Source: Larix kaempferi (Eukaryota; Streptophyta; Pinopsida; Pinales; Pinaceae). From it: a stretch of 64,000 nucleotides of DNA. A model generated the notes under the pieces. The model was not told the DNA's origin, ran no database searches, and worked only from the letters and a program-made list of their open reading frames with translations. This document shows, in pieces, positions 36,701-48,700 of the stretch. The stretch spans positions 9,052,001 through 9,116,000 of the forward strand of contig BSBM01000252.1 in NCBI GenBank assembly GCA_027924585.1, given 5' to 3'. Position numbers and translations under genes: made by a program. The first letter of the stretch is position 1; the number at the start of each line of letters is the position of its first letter.

Positions 36701-39700
36701 CACAGCCTGCTCCTCGAATTCTGTGGAATTTCAAACTGTCGTATGGTACCTTGAAAATTGTGCATTCGTGCCAGTTTCAGTCTTCTTCCTCCCTAGGTTG
36801 AATTCTCTTCAAAACCCTAGCTTTCTCTTCTCTTCTTTCTCTCTTCTCCTCTTGCTCTCCAAATCTCTTGAATCACAATGAATGAATGAATGTCTCAATC
36901 CCTAGTTTCTCCCCTTTTTGTTCATGGTAACTTCTTCTTGAGATTCAATGGCCAAGATTAGATCTTGGCTCAATGAGATCTAAGGCTCACATAAAAAGCT
37001 CACTAATAATTTAATAAAATGAATTTAATGCACTTTTCACTTAAGTACATTAATGACCCTTTTAATTCCTCGCCCACTTTATTTCTCATAAAGTCAATTA
37101 AAAAATAGAACCGCAAGCTTTATAAAGTGACTTTAAAATTATAAAGTGCTTCTCACTTTAATAAAGTGACTAGGGACTGCTTTTAATGTTTTATCCACCC
37201 CTAGGCATCACAAGGTGGAAAAACACTTCCTTGGTACTTTTTCAACACTCCCTCTTACCAAGGAAGATGTTCTTCACAACCCCCAACTTGTCTCTGAAGT
37301 GAACATGCTTTCCTCTCCCCAAAGATTTTGTTAAGATTTCAGCAACCTGCTCCTCAGTGGCACTATACTGTAACTCAACAACTCCTCTCTGAACATAGTC
37401 CCTGATGAAGTTAAATCTGATCTATATAAGCTTTGACCTGTCATGGAATACTGGATTCTCAGAGAGCTTAAAGCAACTCTGATTGTCACAGTAAAAACTT
37501 TGTAGGTCTCAGCTCCTGATCAAATAAACCAACCAATAACTTGCGAAGCCACAATGCCTTGCAACTACCCTAACTGGCTACCATATACTCAGCCTCTGCA
37601 GAACTCAATGCAACTGACTTTTGCTTCCGACTGAACCATGACACTACTGTCGAGCCCAAACTGGACCAACAACTGGAATTCCTCTTCTAGTCCGCTACAC
37701 TGCTTGCCCAATCTAAATCTGTGAAGCCAATCAAACCAACTCCATCTGACCTCCTGTAGTCCGTACCATAGTCCACTGTCCCAGCAAGGTACCTCGGTAC
37801 ATGTTTTGCAGCTATCCAATGCACTCTCGTAGGCTCCATCATGAACTGGCTGAGAGTGTTCACCATAAAACACAAATCTAGTCTAGTGTTGACCAAATAC
37901 ATCAAAGATCCTATGAGTTAACGGTATAAGGTAGGATCCACCAACTCTCCCTTAGAAGCATGAAGCTTCTTCCAGTTGGTAATCATAGGTGTGGACATCG
38001 GTCTGTAGCCCTCCTTCCGAAATCTCCTCAAAACATCAGCTGCATATTTTCCTTGCCCCAGGAAAACATGTCCATCTTCTTGCCAAATCTCCATCCCCAA
38101 ATAATAATGTATCAGTCCAAGATCATTCATCTCAAACTCTGAAGCAAGATCCTTCTTGCAAGTTGCAATCAGATGCTCCTCTTCTGTGATAAACAAGTCA
38201 TCAACATATAGCAGAAGAATGAGCGGATCACCTCCAACCACAATGAAATATTGGTTGGGATCAGCCTCACTCTTATGAAATCCAATCGACAGCAAGTAAG
38301 AATCAATCCTCGAATACCAAGCTCGAGGAGCTTGCTTTAGTCCATACAAGGCCTTTTTCAGCCTACACACATGAGAATCTCTCCCATGAATCTCAAATCT
38401 CTGTGGCTGCTCTAAGTACACCTCCTCCTGTAAAAGACCATTGAGAAATGTGGTCTTCACATCCATCTGGTGGATCTTCCAACCCATCTCTGCTACTATG
38501 GAAATCACTACTCTGATCGAGGAATATCGAGCAACCGGCGCAAATGTCTCGTCATTGTCTACTCCCTCTACCTGTGGGAACCCTCGTGCCACAAAACGAG
38601 CCTTGTACTTCTCAATGTTGCCATTTGCAGCACGTTTGATCTTGTAGAGCCACTTTAGTCTCAACTGACATCCCCTTTGGTCTCAAAACAATCTCCCACA
38701 CATCATTCTTCATGATGGAATTGTACTCTTACATCATGGCATCTCTCCAAACCTGATGTGTGGTAGACTCCTCAAAAGTAGAAGGCCCTGACTCACGCAA
38801 GCTGGTCACCATCGCCGTATAACTGGAAAAACTCTCTGGTGCTCTACTCTCTCTGAACTCCCTCTTGGGTGGCCCCACAGACTCCTCAGATTCCTTCACA
38901 AGTTCTTTAAGCCAACTTGGCTTTCTCTTCCTGGAAGTAGCTTCCTGTGGTAGGCCCTCCTCATGAACATCCTCGTCTGGCAACTATCTACCTGAAGAAG
39001 TACCTGTGGTTTGAGAACATGTAACTAGTGAACCAAAACCAAGTGAACCCGAATCACATGAAGGTTAAACCTGTGAACCTGTAACCCGGGAACCTGTCCC
39101 TGTACCAAAAGTCTCTATAGACTGAGTCCCTAAACCTGAAGATCCTGAAACCTGTGACCCTACACTCTAACTAGCTGAAATCTGAGATGCTGTCACCTGT
39201 GGAGTAATAACCTGTTGCTCCACCATCTCTGACTCACAAGACTTCCTGAAGGCCCACTCCTCCTCGAATCTCACCTCTCTCCTCACCACAACTTTCCTCT
39301 GTGCAGGAAGATATATGCAGAAGGCCTTCGAAGTGTCATCATAGCCAACAAAGATGCCTTTCTCTGCAGTGGGCTCTAACTTTGTCCACTTCTTAGAAGG
39401 GACATGAGAATATGTAAGGCATCCAAATATGTGGAAGTGGCCTATCTCAAGCCTCTTCTTGGTGAACATCTCTCCTTAGGAGTTTTACACCCCAAGGCAC
39501 AGTGTGGACTCCTGTTCTACACATAAACAACAATACTACAAGCCTCATCCCATAGAAAGAAGGAAGACTTTGATCATGAAACATGGCTCTAGCTACTCCC
39601 ACTATAGCTCTGTTCTTCCTTTCGGCGACTCCATTCTATTGTGGAGTATATGGAACGATCAACTGCCCCCTGATCCCCTCCTATCTGCAAAACTCATTAA

Positions 39701-42700
39701 GCTCCTTGGAGGTATACTCAACCCCATTGTTTGACCTGAGTACCCAAATCTTCATCCCTGTTTGGTTCTCCACAAGAGCTTTCAACTCTTGGAACCTCTT
39801 CAAGACTTCCTCAAACTTCTTGTTTTTCAGGAAGTAGATCCAGTTCTTCCTGGAGTAATCATCAATGAAACTGATGTATTACTCAAAACCCGTCAATGAA
39901 GCAAAAGACTTAGGTCCAAATAAATCAGAATGTATCAAATCCAATACTCCTCCTGATATGCTATCACTACTCGGAAAAGCAGTCTTGGTGTACTTTCCCA
40001 AAGCACATCCTCTACACACACCACTCTGCTCTATGTTGAATTGTGGTAAACCTGTAGCCATCTCTCTCAACAATCTCAAAGCTTACTGAGTAAGGTAGAA
40101 CATCCTCCTGTGCCACAACTCACACAACTTGCTGCTACTACTAGTGTGGGCCAATGCATGATGAGGCTAGAAGAGAAGCTTGTACAGTTTCCCACATCTA
40201 ACTCCAATGGCATATGAAGTAGATGGTCCTGTTGCTCTGCGAAAAACATACACTTTCCCATCTAAGACATACACTCCAAAGCCCCTGTCCTAAATAGTGG
40301 AAACTGAGACAAGGTTCTTCTTCAACCCGGGGACATACAAAACATCCCGCAATGTCATGGGCTGCATGGACTCCCTCTGAAAGTCGATAGTCATGTTATC
40401 ACATCCATAGTAGCTGGGTTACCATGATTGCAGAGCAGTTCCTTACATATTTTTGAGCCAGGCCTTTACATATTTTTTATGAGACCAACCTATGATGAGC
40501 AGTACTGTTGGTGATCACTCATGTACCAAAGCAACCCCAAATCAGATATGATGAACCTTATGCCATGACTGAGCCGCATGACCTCAGATTTGATGACTGA
40601 GGTGACAATTTTTGTTCCATACAGAGCAGTGTGATAGTGCCCAGAGCTTTACAACAACAGTGTTCCAGTGACGATTGATGATCCAGATGATAGATACAGG
40701 TACATAGCCCAACAGGTATATGGTTGTGCATTGAATATATTTGCTTTGCTCTTTTGCTCATCTTAGTAGCTTGACTAGGTATCTAATGGTCATGACCTGG
40801 ATATATATATACATATAGACATGGTTGTTTTGTTGACTGTCTAGAGTCTAAGTGATCTAATTACTCATAATAAGAAGTTCTTGTTTATACTCATTGGTTG
40901 TACCCTCTTTAGTAGTATGGACGTGGTCATTCCCACCATTTATGGCTTGCTAGTTTTGACATCACCTTTCACTTTCCCCATCCATCCGTTCTCTCCCATA
41001 TTTGGTTTTACCTTGACTTACACCTCAGCCTGTGATATGGAGGACCTCCCCACTTTTGCCTCTGTGTTGGATAGTTTCCCTGTTGTTTTGTGTCTCAGCT
41101 CTGAGTTGGCAATAGAACTTACTGAAGCCTTGATCTTTCTGGGCCAAGAGAACACGTTGGTTTTGGTTCCTAAGCTTAGGTGAGTTGGAATTGATGCCTT
41201 GACCTCTCTAGTCAATTGCCCCCGATGTTTGGTCCTGATTGTGGATGATCCCCCTAGTTGCCTGAGTTTTAGTTGCCTGAGTTTTGTTGGCTAGACCTGA
41301 AGCAAAATGTACTACCATCATTACATGCATGTGTGAACTATTATTATATCTTTTGTGCAAGACCATGGAAATAATTTAAAACTGTGCTTCTCAGCACAAT
41401 GAAAAAGGGCTATGAAATGAAATGGAAAAATACCCTAGATAAAAGCTACAATTAGTTGTGCTTCTAAGCACATGAAAAATCCAAAGGGTCATGAGGACTA
41501 AAAAGCAGTGGTTAAATATATGCTAAAACCAAAGATTGTTGGCCATGATAAAATGTAATGATTAATACCTCACGAAGCCTACAAGTTGGGATGTGAGATG
41601 GAGTAAGAGGTTGGGATGTGAGATGGAGTAAGGGACAGCTAATTCTAAGTGTCCCCTAGAACCTCAAGTTACGGTTAGTTGTGCACCTAGTTACGATGGT
41701 TCTAGAAAAGATCCTCACGGAGCTGGTTTCAGCTTGGATGTGAGCTGTAGACATTTGCTAAAGGTTGAATAAACACCTCTCAAAACAACTTATTCCATTT
41801 GTGAGACACTGCCATTCCCTGTGTGTATATTATCTGACATATGCTTAAGTGAGTATTCCTTTTCCCTTATCCAAAGTATCACAATGTAGATTTTGTAAAG
41901 TCATTCCCTTATCCTAGCCTTGCATTTTTCACCTTCACCCATTGCTAGCAAAATGGTCACGTCCATGAAATGAGTATATTCTTGAGGTTTTGTTTTGAGT
42001 AATTGATTATTTTAATTCTTGACTTATATTTGATCTGTTAATTGCTTAACCACCAGTGAAATGCTACTTTATACTTTAGTCTTGCTAGTAGAATGATTAG
42101 AAGAGCATATCTCATCCATTTGCACCTACAGCATCAGGCATTTTAAGCCTGGGTCATTATTTTGATTAGTCTTGACTTGGTCAACCCAGTTTGACCAAGT
42201 GAACCATAGCATCTGAGATGAGTTGGACCGATGATGTTCGAGGTTGATTATTTATGGTCCTATGATGCCCACTTGATGGTTCCATGCAGCAGACACAGGT
42301 TTCACATGATGGTTTGGTGGATTTTTATTGTTATTATTATTTACAGACCATTATTTTTTATTTGTCCGGGCATGGTTGAGACTACAGATGATTATCCAGG
42401 TGGCCACAGGGCGTATGACTACTCATCTCTAGTACATTTGGACCTTCTAAGTCCATTGGCACACTCATATATCAGTTACAGGCACTTCTGGATGAGATTT
42501 CAGTCAGATTGTCACTTTATTGCAGAATTGCCATTATGAAATGGCCTGACAGAACAGTTGGATATTTATTTGGTTCTCCTAGGGCGCTACAAAGGGAGTA
42601 TGGGGTCCAACCACTTGTTATTACCATATTACCATATCCCCAAACATTTTGGTATGGTTAGATTTGTGCCTAGGGCACCAGGAAGAGAGCTACAGGCATT

Positions 42701-45700
42701 TTATTACTTCTTAGGTTTTTTTTGAGGATTAAAAATGGAATAAAATCGTCACTTAGGAAATCGATTTGGGCAATTGAGGCAAGGAATTGGCATGAGGTTT
42801 GTTCAGAGGATTTTTGTGATGCATCCCACACCTTTCAGCATAGCTTGCAGCATTCAGTGGGGTCCACACACACTCCAGGTTATTATTTGGATATTTTATT
42901 ATGCTTTTGAGGGGGCCACGATTTGGTCACTTGGTCACTTTGTGATGTTATAGAGTCATATTATTTATCATTGTGCCATGGGTCCATGTTAGTGAAGGAT
43001 ATAAACACCTCCTTGCCCCACCATGTACTTTATTCACTTGTCCTAGTCACTTGTCATGTGGTACGTCCCCCCTTGGGCGTCTTAGTGAGTGCGCCCCCCT
43101 CTTTTAGTGAATTGATCCATGTATTGTATTTCCGGCTCATCTTAGTCGTTGATTATTATTGCTTTATCTTTTGATCTCCACCACTCATTCAAAAAGTGGT
43201 TAGGGTTTTGGTCCCTCTCATTCCTATTTAAGGAAGAGACCTCCCTCATTGTAAAAGGACTTTTGGCTTTTGGTTATTGGAATACAAGAAATATTTTGCG
43301 AATAAATGCTTGTGATCTTGGGTTGAATGCTAGGTGTTACGATGGTACTAGCACCAGCATAACTGCAGAGGTGCCCAGGGAGAGGCTATCTTTTTCTGAC
43401 TAGGAGTGTTTAGCCAGCTCATTCTAAGGTAGGGGCATGACCAGACCCTCTGGCTTCTCTTCTGGAAGTACTATGGCTTAATGGCATCACCGACTCCCTC
43501 ATAAAAGGGTTTGAAACCCTGAGGTTGGTGTCTGGGGCTTCCAGGGGTGGGTCACTAGGTCACATGACCTCGACCTTGTTTTCTCACTCCAGCGACAACT
43601 TCTTCAGAACTGAGACGCACTCTTATCTCCCAGAGTACCTCCAACACCCTCCTGGTCCTCCAATTCAGCAGCGCCCTCCCTCTGGGCCTCCTTCAAACGA
43701 TGACGTCATCCTCCTGGGGAAATTGTTTGCTTGCTAAAAAGGGGGAGATGTTGAAGGTTTTCATCACTGTTGGGGTTAGTTGGGGAAAGACGACCACCCT
43801 ACATAGTCTGGCCTTCAGTTTCGTCAAAATTGGCCTTGTTTAACATATTTTTGCACCTAGGGGGGGAAATACCCCAGGTAGCCTACAATAGACCATCTTT
43901 AGATTATTTTATATTATTTTTGTTATATTTTTAAGCTAACATTTTTAAATATTAAATTGACCTTAGTTTATGTAAAGTGAGTGTGAGATCATATAAATAA
44001 GATCTCCTCACTTCATTTTTAGACATCAACTCTTGGGATAATTTCATTATGTCTGCTATTTGCCCTAACAAGGGCTCTTTGAAGGGATGCACTCCTTGAT
44101 GAAGGTTATTTTGCAAGTTTGAAGCATTTCTTGGAAGTTTTACTTTTGTTCATGCCATTGCTAAGGTGAAACTAGAGTTGTTTGCTTAACACATGCACTT
44201 GGAGGTATCTATAATTTTGGTTTGATGTCTCTTTGTCAATTTGTATAAAAGTGATGCTTGTTAGGTTGAATGGAAGCCATTGTTGCTTCATTTTGTCTTG
44301 ATTAGCATTTCATTTTTATCATTGGTCACCATTGCATTCAAGCTTGAGCTTTAGGTCTTCAAGTTTTGCTAGGGTAGGTCTCCTCAACGAATCCTAGAGA
44401 TTGTTGCGGTTAGCCCTAGTTGTCAAGCTTGCGAAGTACCATCTCAAGGAGGGTACCTCCTCTCATTGATGCCCTAGGGTTGGGTAGATAGTTTTCTCTT
44501 CTAAACCCTAGTTGTTCACTTACTCTTTAACCTAAATTTTCTGAGTTTGTGTAAATTTGTAAACATTATATTAGCTCATTTTTATTTTTTTTGGTAATCT
44601 AGGTCTTATTTTTGTTTTATATCTAAAAACAAAACCCTAAACCTTGAAAATTCATAAAATATCAAAAATCCCATTTTTGCCCATTCTAGAGCCTCCCGAA
44701 ATTTTCAGCCCCTAAAATTTCAGCCCACCTCCTTAAACTTCGCACATCCTCTTTGCTGACCCTCTTCCTCTTCCTCTCCCTCTCCTTCCCTGTACCCTCG
44801 GGCCCCTTCCTTTGTTGCTGCAACATCCTTCCCTTCCTTTCACAGCCCCTTTTTCAGCTCTCCCATCTCTTCTCCTCCACGACCTCCCTCCACTCCTATT
44901 TGTTGCTCTTTACCACAGTCCACAGCCCCCTTCTCATCCTTCCACCTTGGCTGCCCTATACTCCTCCCTACTTCCATTCTCCACCTTTCATTTCCCTTCG
45001 CTGCCCTACCATCCCTTTCTTCCCTATCCTCCCTTCCATCTCTCCCAATCTCCCTACCTTCTCCCCTTCACTCTCATCTTGGCTGCCCATCCGAGCTCCC
45101 CTTCTCCAAGCTTACACAGGTCTGCAAAATTAAATTGCAGACCCTGAGTGCTTTCCTTCTTCATCCCTTCCCTACACACAGAAAACAAATAAAAACTAGA
45201 AATTAACTTGGTTAAAATTGGTATAATTTTGGAGTATTTTGGTATGACCTCCCGAAGCACAAAATATTGGATGATGTCAACATACAAAACCCGGAAAGTG
45301 TTCTTATCTAAATATGTGTGGAGGACAAAATCTAACGAGGTGGGTGGGAAGTAGAAAACCACAAAATGTCCTAGACTATGGTGGATAAACCGCTAATCCA
45401 ACCCACATAAATCTAGCGAAATCATCTAAGGCTACCATTGTGACTCTGCCCTGAAGAATGTCCCAAGGGATAAAAACTACATCTCTCAACCCTTGAACCA
45501 TTGGAGTATTGGTTACAACTGCCGCATCTCTGGGAATATAATGTGGACTGGTCGCCACATTGGGATCCTTGGACTATGTGCCTAGTTTCAAATATTTACC
45601 AACATCTGCAAGTTTTGGTGTAAGGTTTATGTATCAGAGCCGAGGTCCCAGGTTCAATTCCCCCAAGCTACACCGGACAGGGGGTGTTGGAGTATCGGTT

Positions 45701-48700
45701 ATAACCGCCGCACCTCTGGGAATATAATGTGGACTGATCGCAACACTGGGATCCATGGACTATGTGCTTGGTTTCAAATGTTTACCAACATCTGCAAGTT
45801 TTGGTGTAACACCGCACCTTACATGAACACCTCCCTACCACTGAACATCTACCAAGCTCAAGGCCTCATATCTGCAAGCTAATAAGTAAAGATCTCCTAG
45901 ATAATCCAAGATAGTCCAAACCAATGAAGCACCACTCGCTGAATACTCGCGAGTACTCGCGAGTCTGGGCGAGTGGAACCCCAATCCGCATAATCGCGGA
46001 ATACTCGGCCATAGACTCGCCACGTGCTGGTTACTCGTTCGACTCGCCGTACTCGCCTCCAACTCGGCCCACTCGCCGGACTCGTCTGCAAACTCGGCCG
46101 TAATGGACCCCGCGAACTCAGAGATAAACCCGCGGGAAAAATAGACGCCGGAAGCGCGGGAAAAAATGCCGCCGGCTAATTATTAAAGCGGTCGACCTTC
46201 AGACAGTAACGCATCTCTCCGGTGGTGGTCGAGCTGGTCGAGTCATCTCTGCCTGTGTTAGTTCGTGTTCGAGCATCTCTGCTGGTCGTGGTTTTGCAGC
46301 GGCGTTTTCTGTTGCTCGTGGTTCAGACTTCACCGTTCTCAGTTCTCATTCTGCCTTCGTCGTTCTGCTCGCAGTCGGGACTTCAACTCCCAGGTTGGTC
46401 CCCATACAACTTATTCGTTTTTTTTTTAGTTTATAGTTTGTTAAATAGTTTGTTTTTAAATTTTACGTGGTTTTTTTTTAATGGGCAAATGCCCGTGGCT
46501 GAGATACTCAGCCACACAGTCGACTGTGGGCTGAGTATCTCAGCCACAGGCATGCACAAATGCATGCCTGTGGCTGAGATACTCAGCCCACGGTCGACTG
46601 TGTGGCTGAGTATCTCAGCCACGGGCATTTGCCCATTAAAAAAATTGATACATAATAAAAAAAATTTAATGGGCAAATGCCCGTGGCTGAGATACTCAGC
46701 GACTGTGGGATGAGTATCTCAGGCCACGGGCATTTGCCCATTAAAAAAATTGATACATAATAATTTTTTTTTAATGGGCAAATGCCCGTGGCTGAGATAC
46801 TCAGCCCACAGTCGACTGTGTGGCTGAGTATCTCAGCCACGGGCATTTGCCCATTAAAAAAAATTTATTATGTATCAAATAAAAATTTATTAGTTATAAA
46901 CTAAAAATTTAAATTTAAAAACAATTATGTATCAAAATTCTTTTTTTTTTATAAAATTTTAAAACTGTAATTTATGTATAAAAAAAATCATTACAGTTTA
47001 TATTGTTAAATGAAATTTTAAATTTTTAAAACTGTAATTTATGTATCAAAATTTTAAAAATCATTACTTATGTATCAAAACTGTAATGATTTTTTTTACT
47101 GTTAAATGAAATTTTAAAAAAATGGCCCTGATTTTAAAAATGTAAGTATCAAAATGTTAGTTTTATACCTTGGTCGAGTTCCCCTAGTGACTTAGCCTAA
47201 GTCACTAAGCATTGGGTGGTGGGACCCTCACATTAAGTAATTATTTAATGAGACTTTAATGTCACTTTTTATCCTAAGTCTAAAAGTGAGTGAGTAATTA
47301 TTACTTAAGTGATTTAATTAATAAAGTTTACTCACATCTAATCTGGGCCATTGATTAGATCTAATCTGGGCCATTGGTTTAAAGATTCCTTTTAGGGTTG
47401 AATAAAAGGTAGAGGGAGGCAAATACCTAGCTCATTATCATTGTTATGAGAAGGAGAGAGCACGAGAGAGCAGGAGAAGGAGGAATTCGAGACAGAGCTG
47501 AAGGACACCAGCGTGAAGGGAAATCTCCAGGCACGAGTTTCCAGACTTGGTCTCCAGTCTTGGCTCAGATATCGAGGTCATCTCCAGGCATTTATTATTC
47601 AGCATGTGAACAGTGATATCAGCCCACATCTCTGCAATAAAATCGTGAAGGTACCTTCAGCAGTCTATTTCATTAGCGCACAGGTTGAGGTGGAGTCTGG
47701 GCTTGTATTTGCAGGCAACTTCATTTATTTGAGGCTCAGTTATTGTAATATAAATCCCAGGTACAGAACCCGTGTTCTATTGTCTTGCTGTGAGGAGTTT
47801 CAGTCCACACGTTTTTGTTTATGAGAAGGGTCTGGTACAGTAGTAAGTACAGCAGTCTAACACAGTCAAGTTCTGGGGTTAGTCCATAGTACAGCAGTCA
47901 AACACAGTCAAGTTCTGGGGTTGGTCCATACAGAAATTCCAGTGACATTCAGCAGGGTTCTGTGTGTGGTTACTGCATAGAATTCGAGGAGGATATAGCA
48001 CCTGCAATTGCACAGAAACCGAGAAGGATCTGCTCTCATTTCCAGGCAGCAGTTGTGCACTGAAATCGAGGCAGACCAGGGTGCAATTGAAGTAGAGATA
48101 AGTTGTATTTGATTGTGTACTGCTGTTGATTTGCCTTGCTGATGAAATAATAAATCTCTCTCTCTCACTCAACTGGTTTTCCCCGTGGGGGAACATTTCC
48201 AGGGCTCGATTTGGCCAAAAACTACTGTGTCAAATTTGTGTGTGAATGTTTGTAAATTAGCTTGCAGCCTGTTAATTCCTTTGTTGTGTGTTTAGTGTTT
48301 ATTTAACTTTGGCATTAAGTAACCTACAGCCAATGCAAAACAGGGCTGTAGGTGAAAACCACCTTAAACTTGGCATTAAACCAGCTTACAGTTAAAGGCA
48401 AAAAATCTATCTGGCTCAAAAATAGTCCTGATCTGCTCCTGAGGTCTACCAAATGCCTCCGCTTCCTTCAAGGTGTCCTGAAGCCACTTGGGCTTCTTTT
48501 TCCTTGAAGGCTCCTCTGGACCTAGTGTCACCTCCTCTGAGGATGTGTCAGAAGCATGAGGTCTACCACCCCTAGGACCTGTAGCTGAAGAACTAGTCCC
48601 AGAAGACCCTGCAATCTGTGAGCCAGAGACCGGTGATCCTGAACCTGTGCCAAACCCTGTACCTGTCCCTGTACCTGTCCCTGAAATCTGAACCACTGAC

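Larger units (their letters stand above)
36091..40393 (-). mobile_element. Ty1-copia element family A copy III, 3' part
   Basis: 3' LTR 37247-36091 and internal sequence 37248-40393. The 5' part (gag, 5' LTR) is missing beyond 40393, where family G sequence begins inside protease. It is the best preserved of the three A copies. Confidence 0.87.

Noticed and set aside
44753-45147. Long overlapping open frames rich in Pro, Leu and Ser
   Set aside because: They come from a CT-rich low-complexity tract open in several frames; no domain or codon signal.
45376-45558. 60-codon minus-strand frame that looks protein-like
   Set aside because: No recognised family, inside a duplicated block, and no supporting splice or start context.
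46222-46846. Open frames on both strands across the palindrome array
   Set aside because: Mirror-image products of inverted repeats (repeated MPVAEILSH), not proteins.
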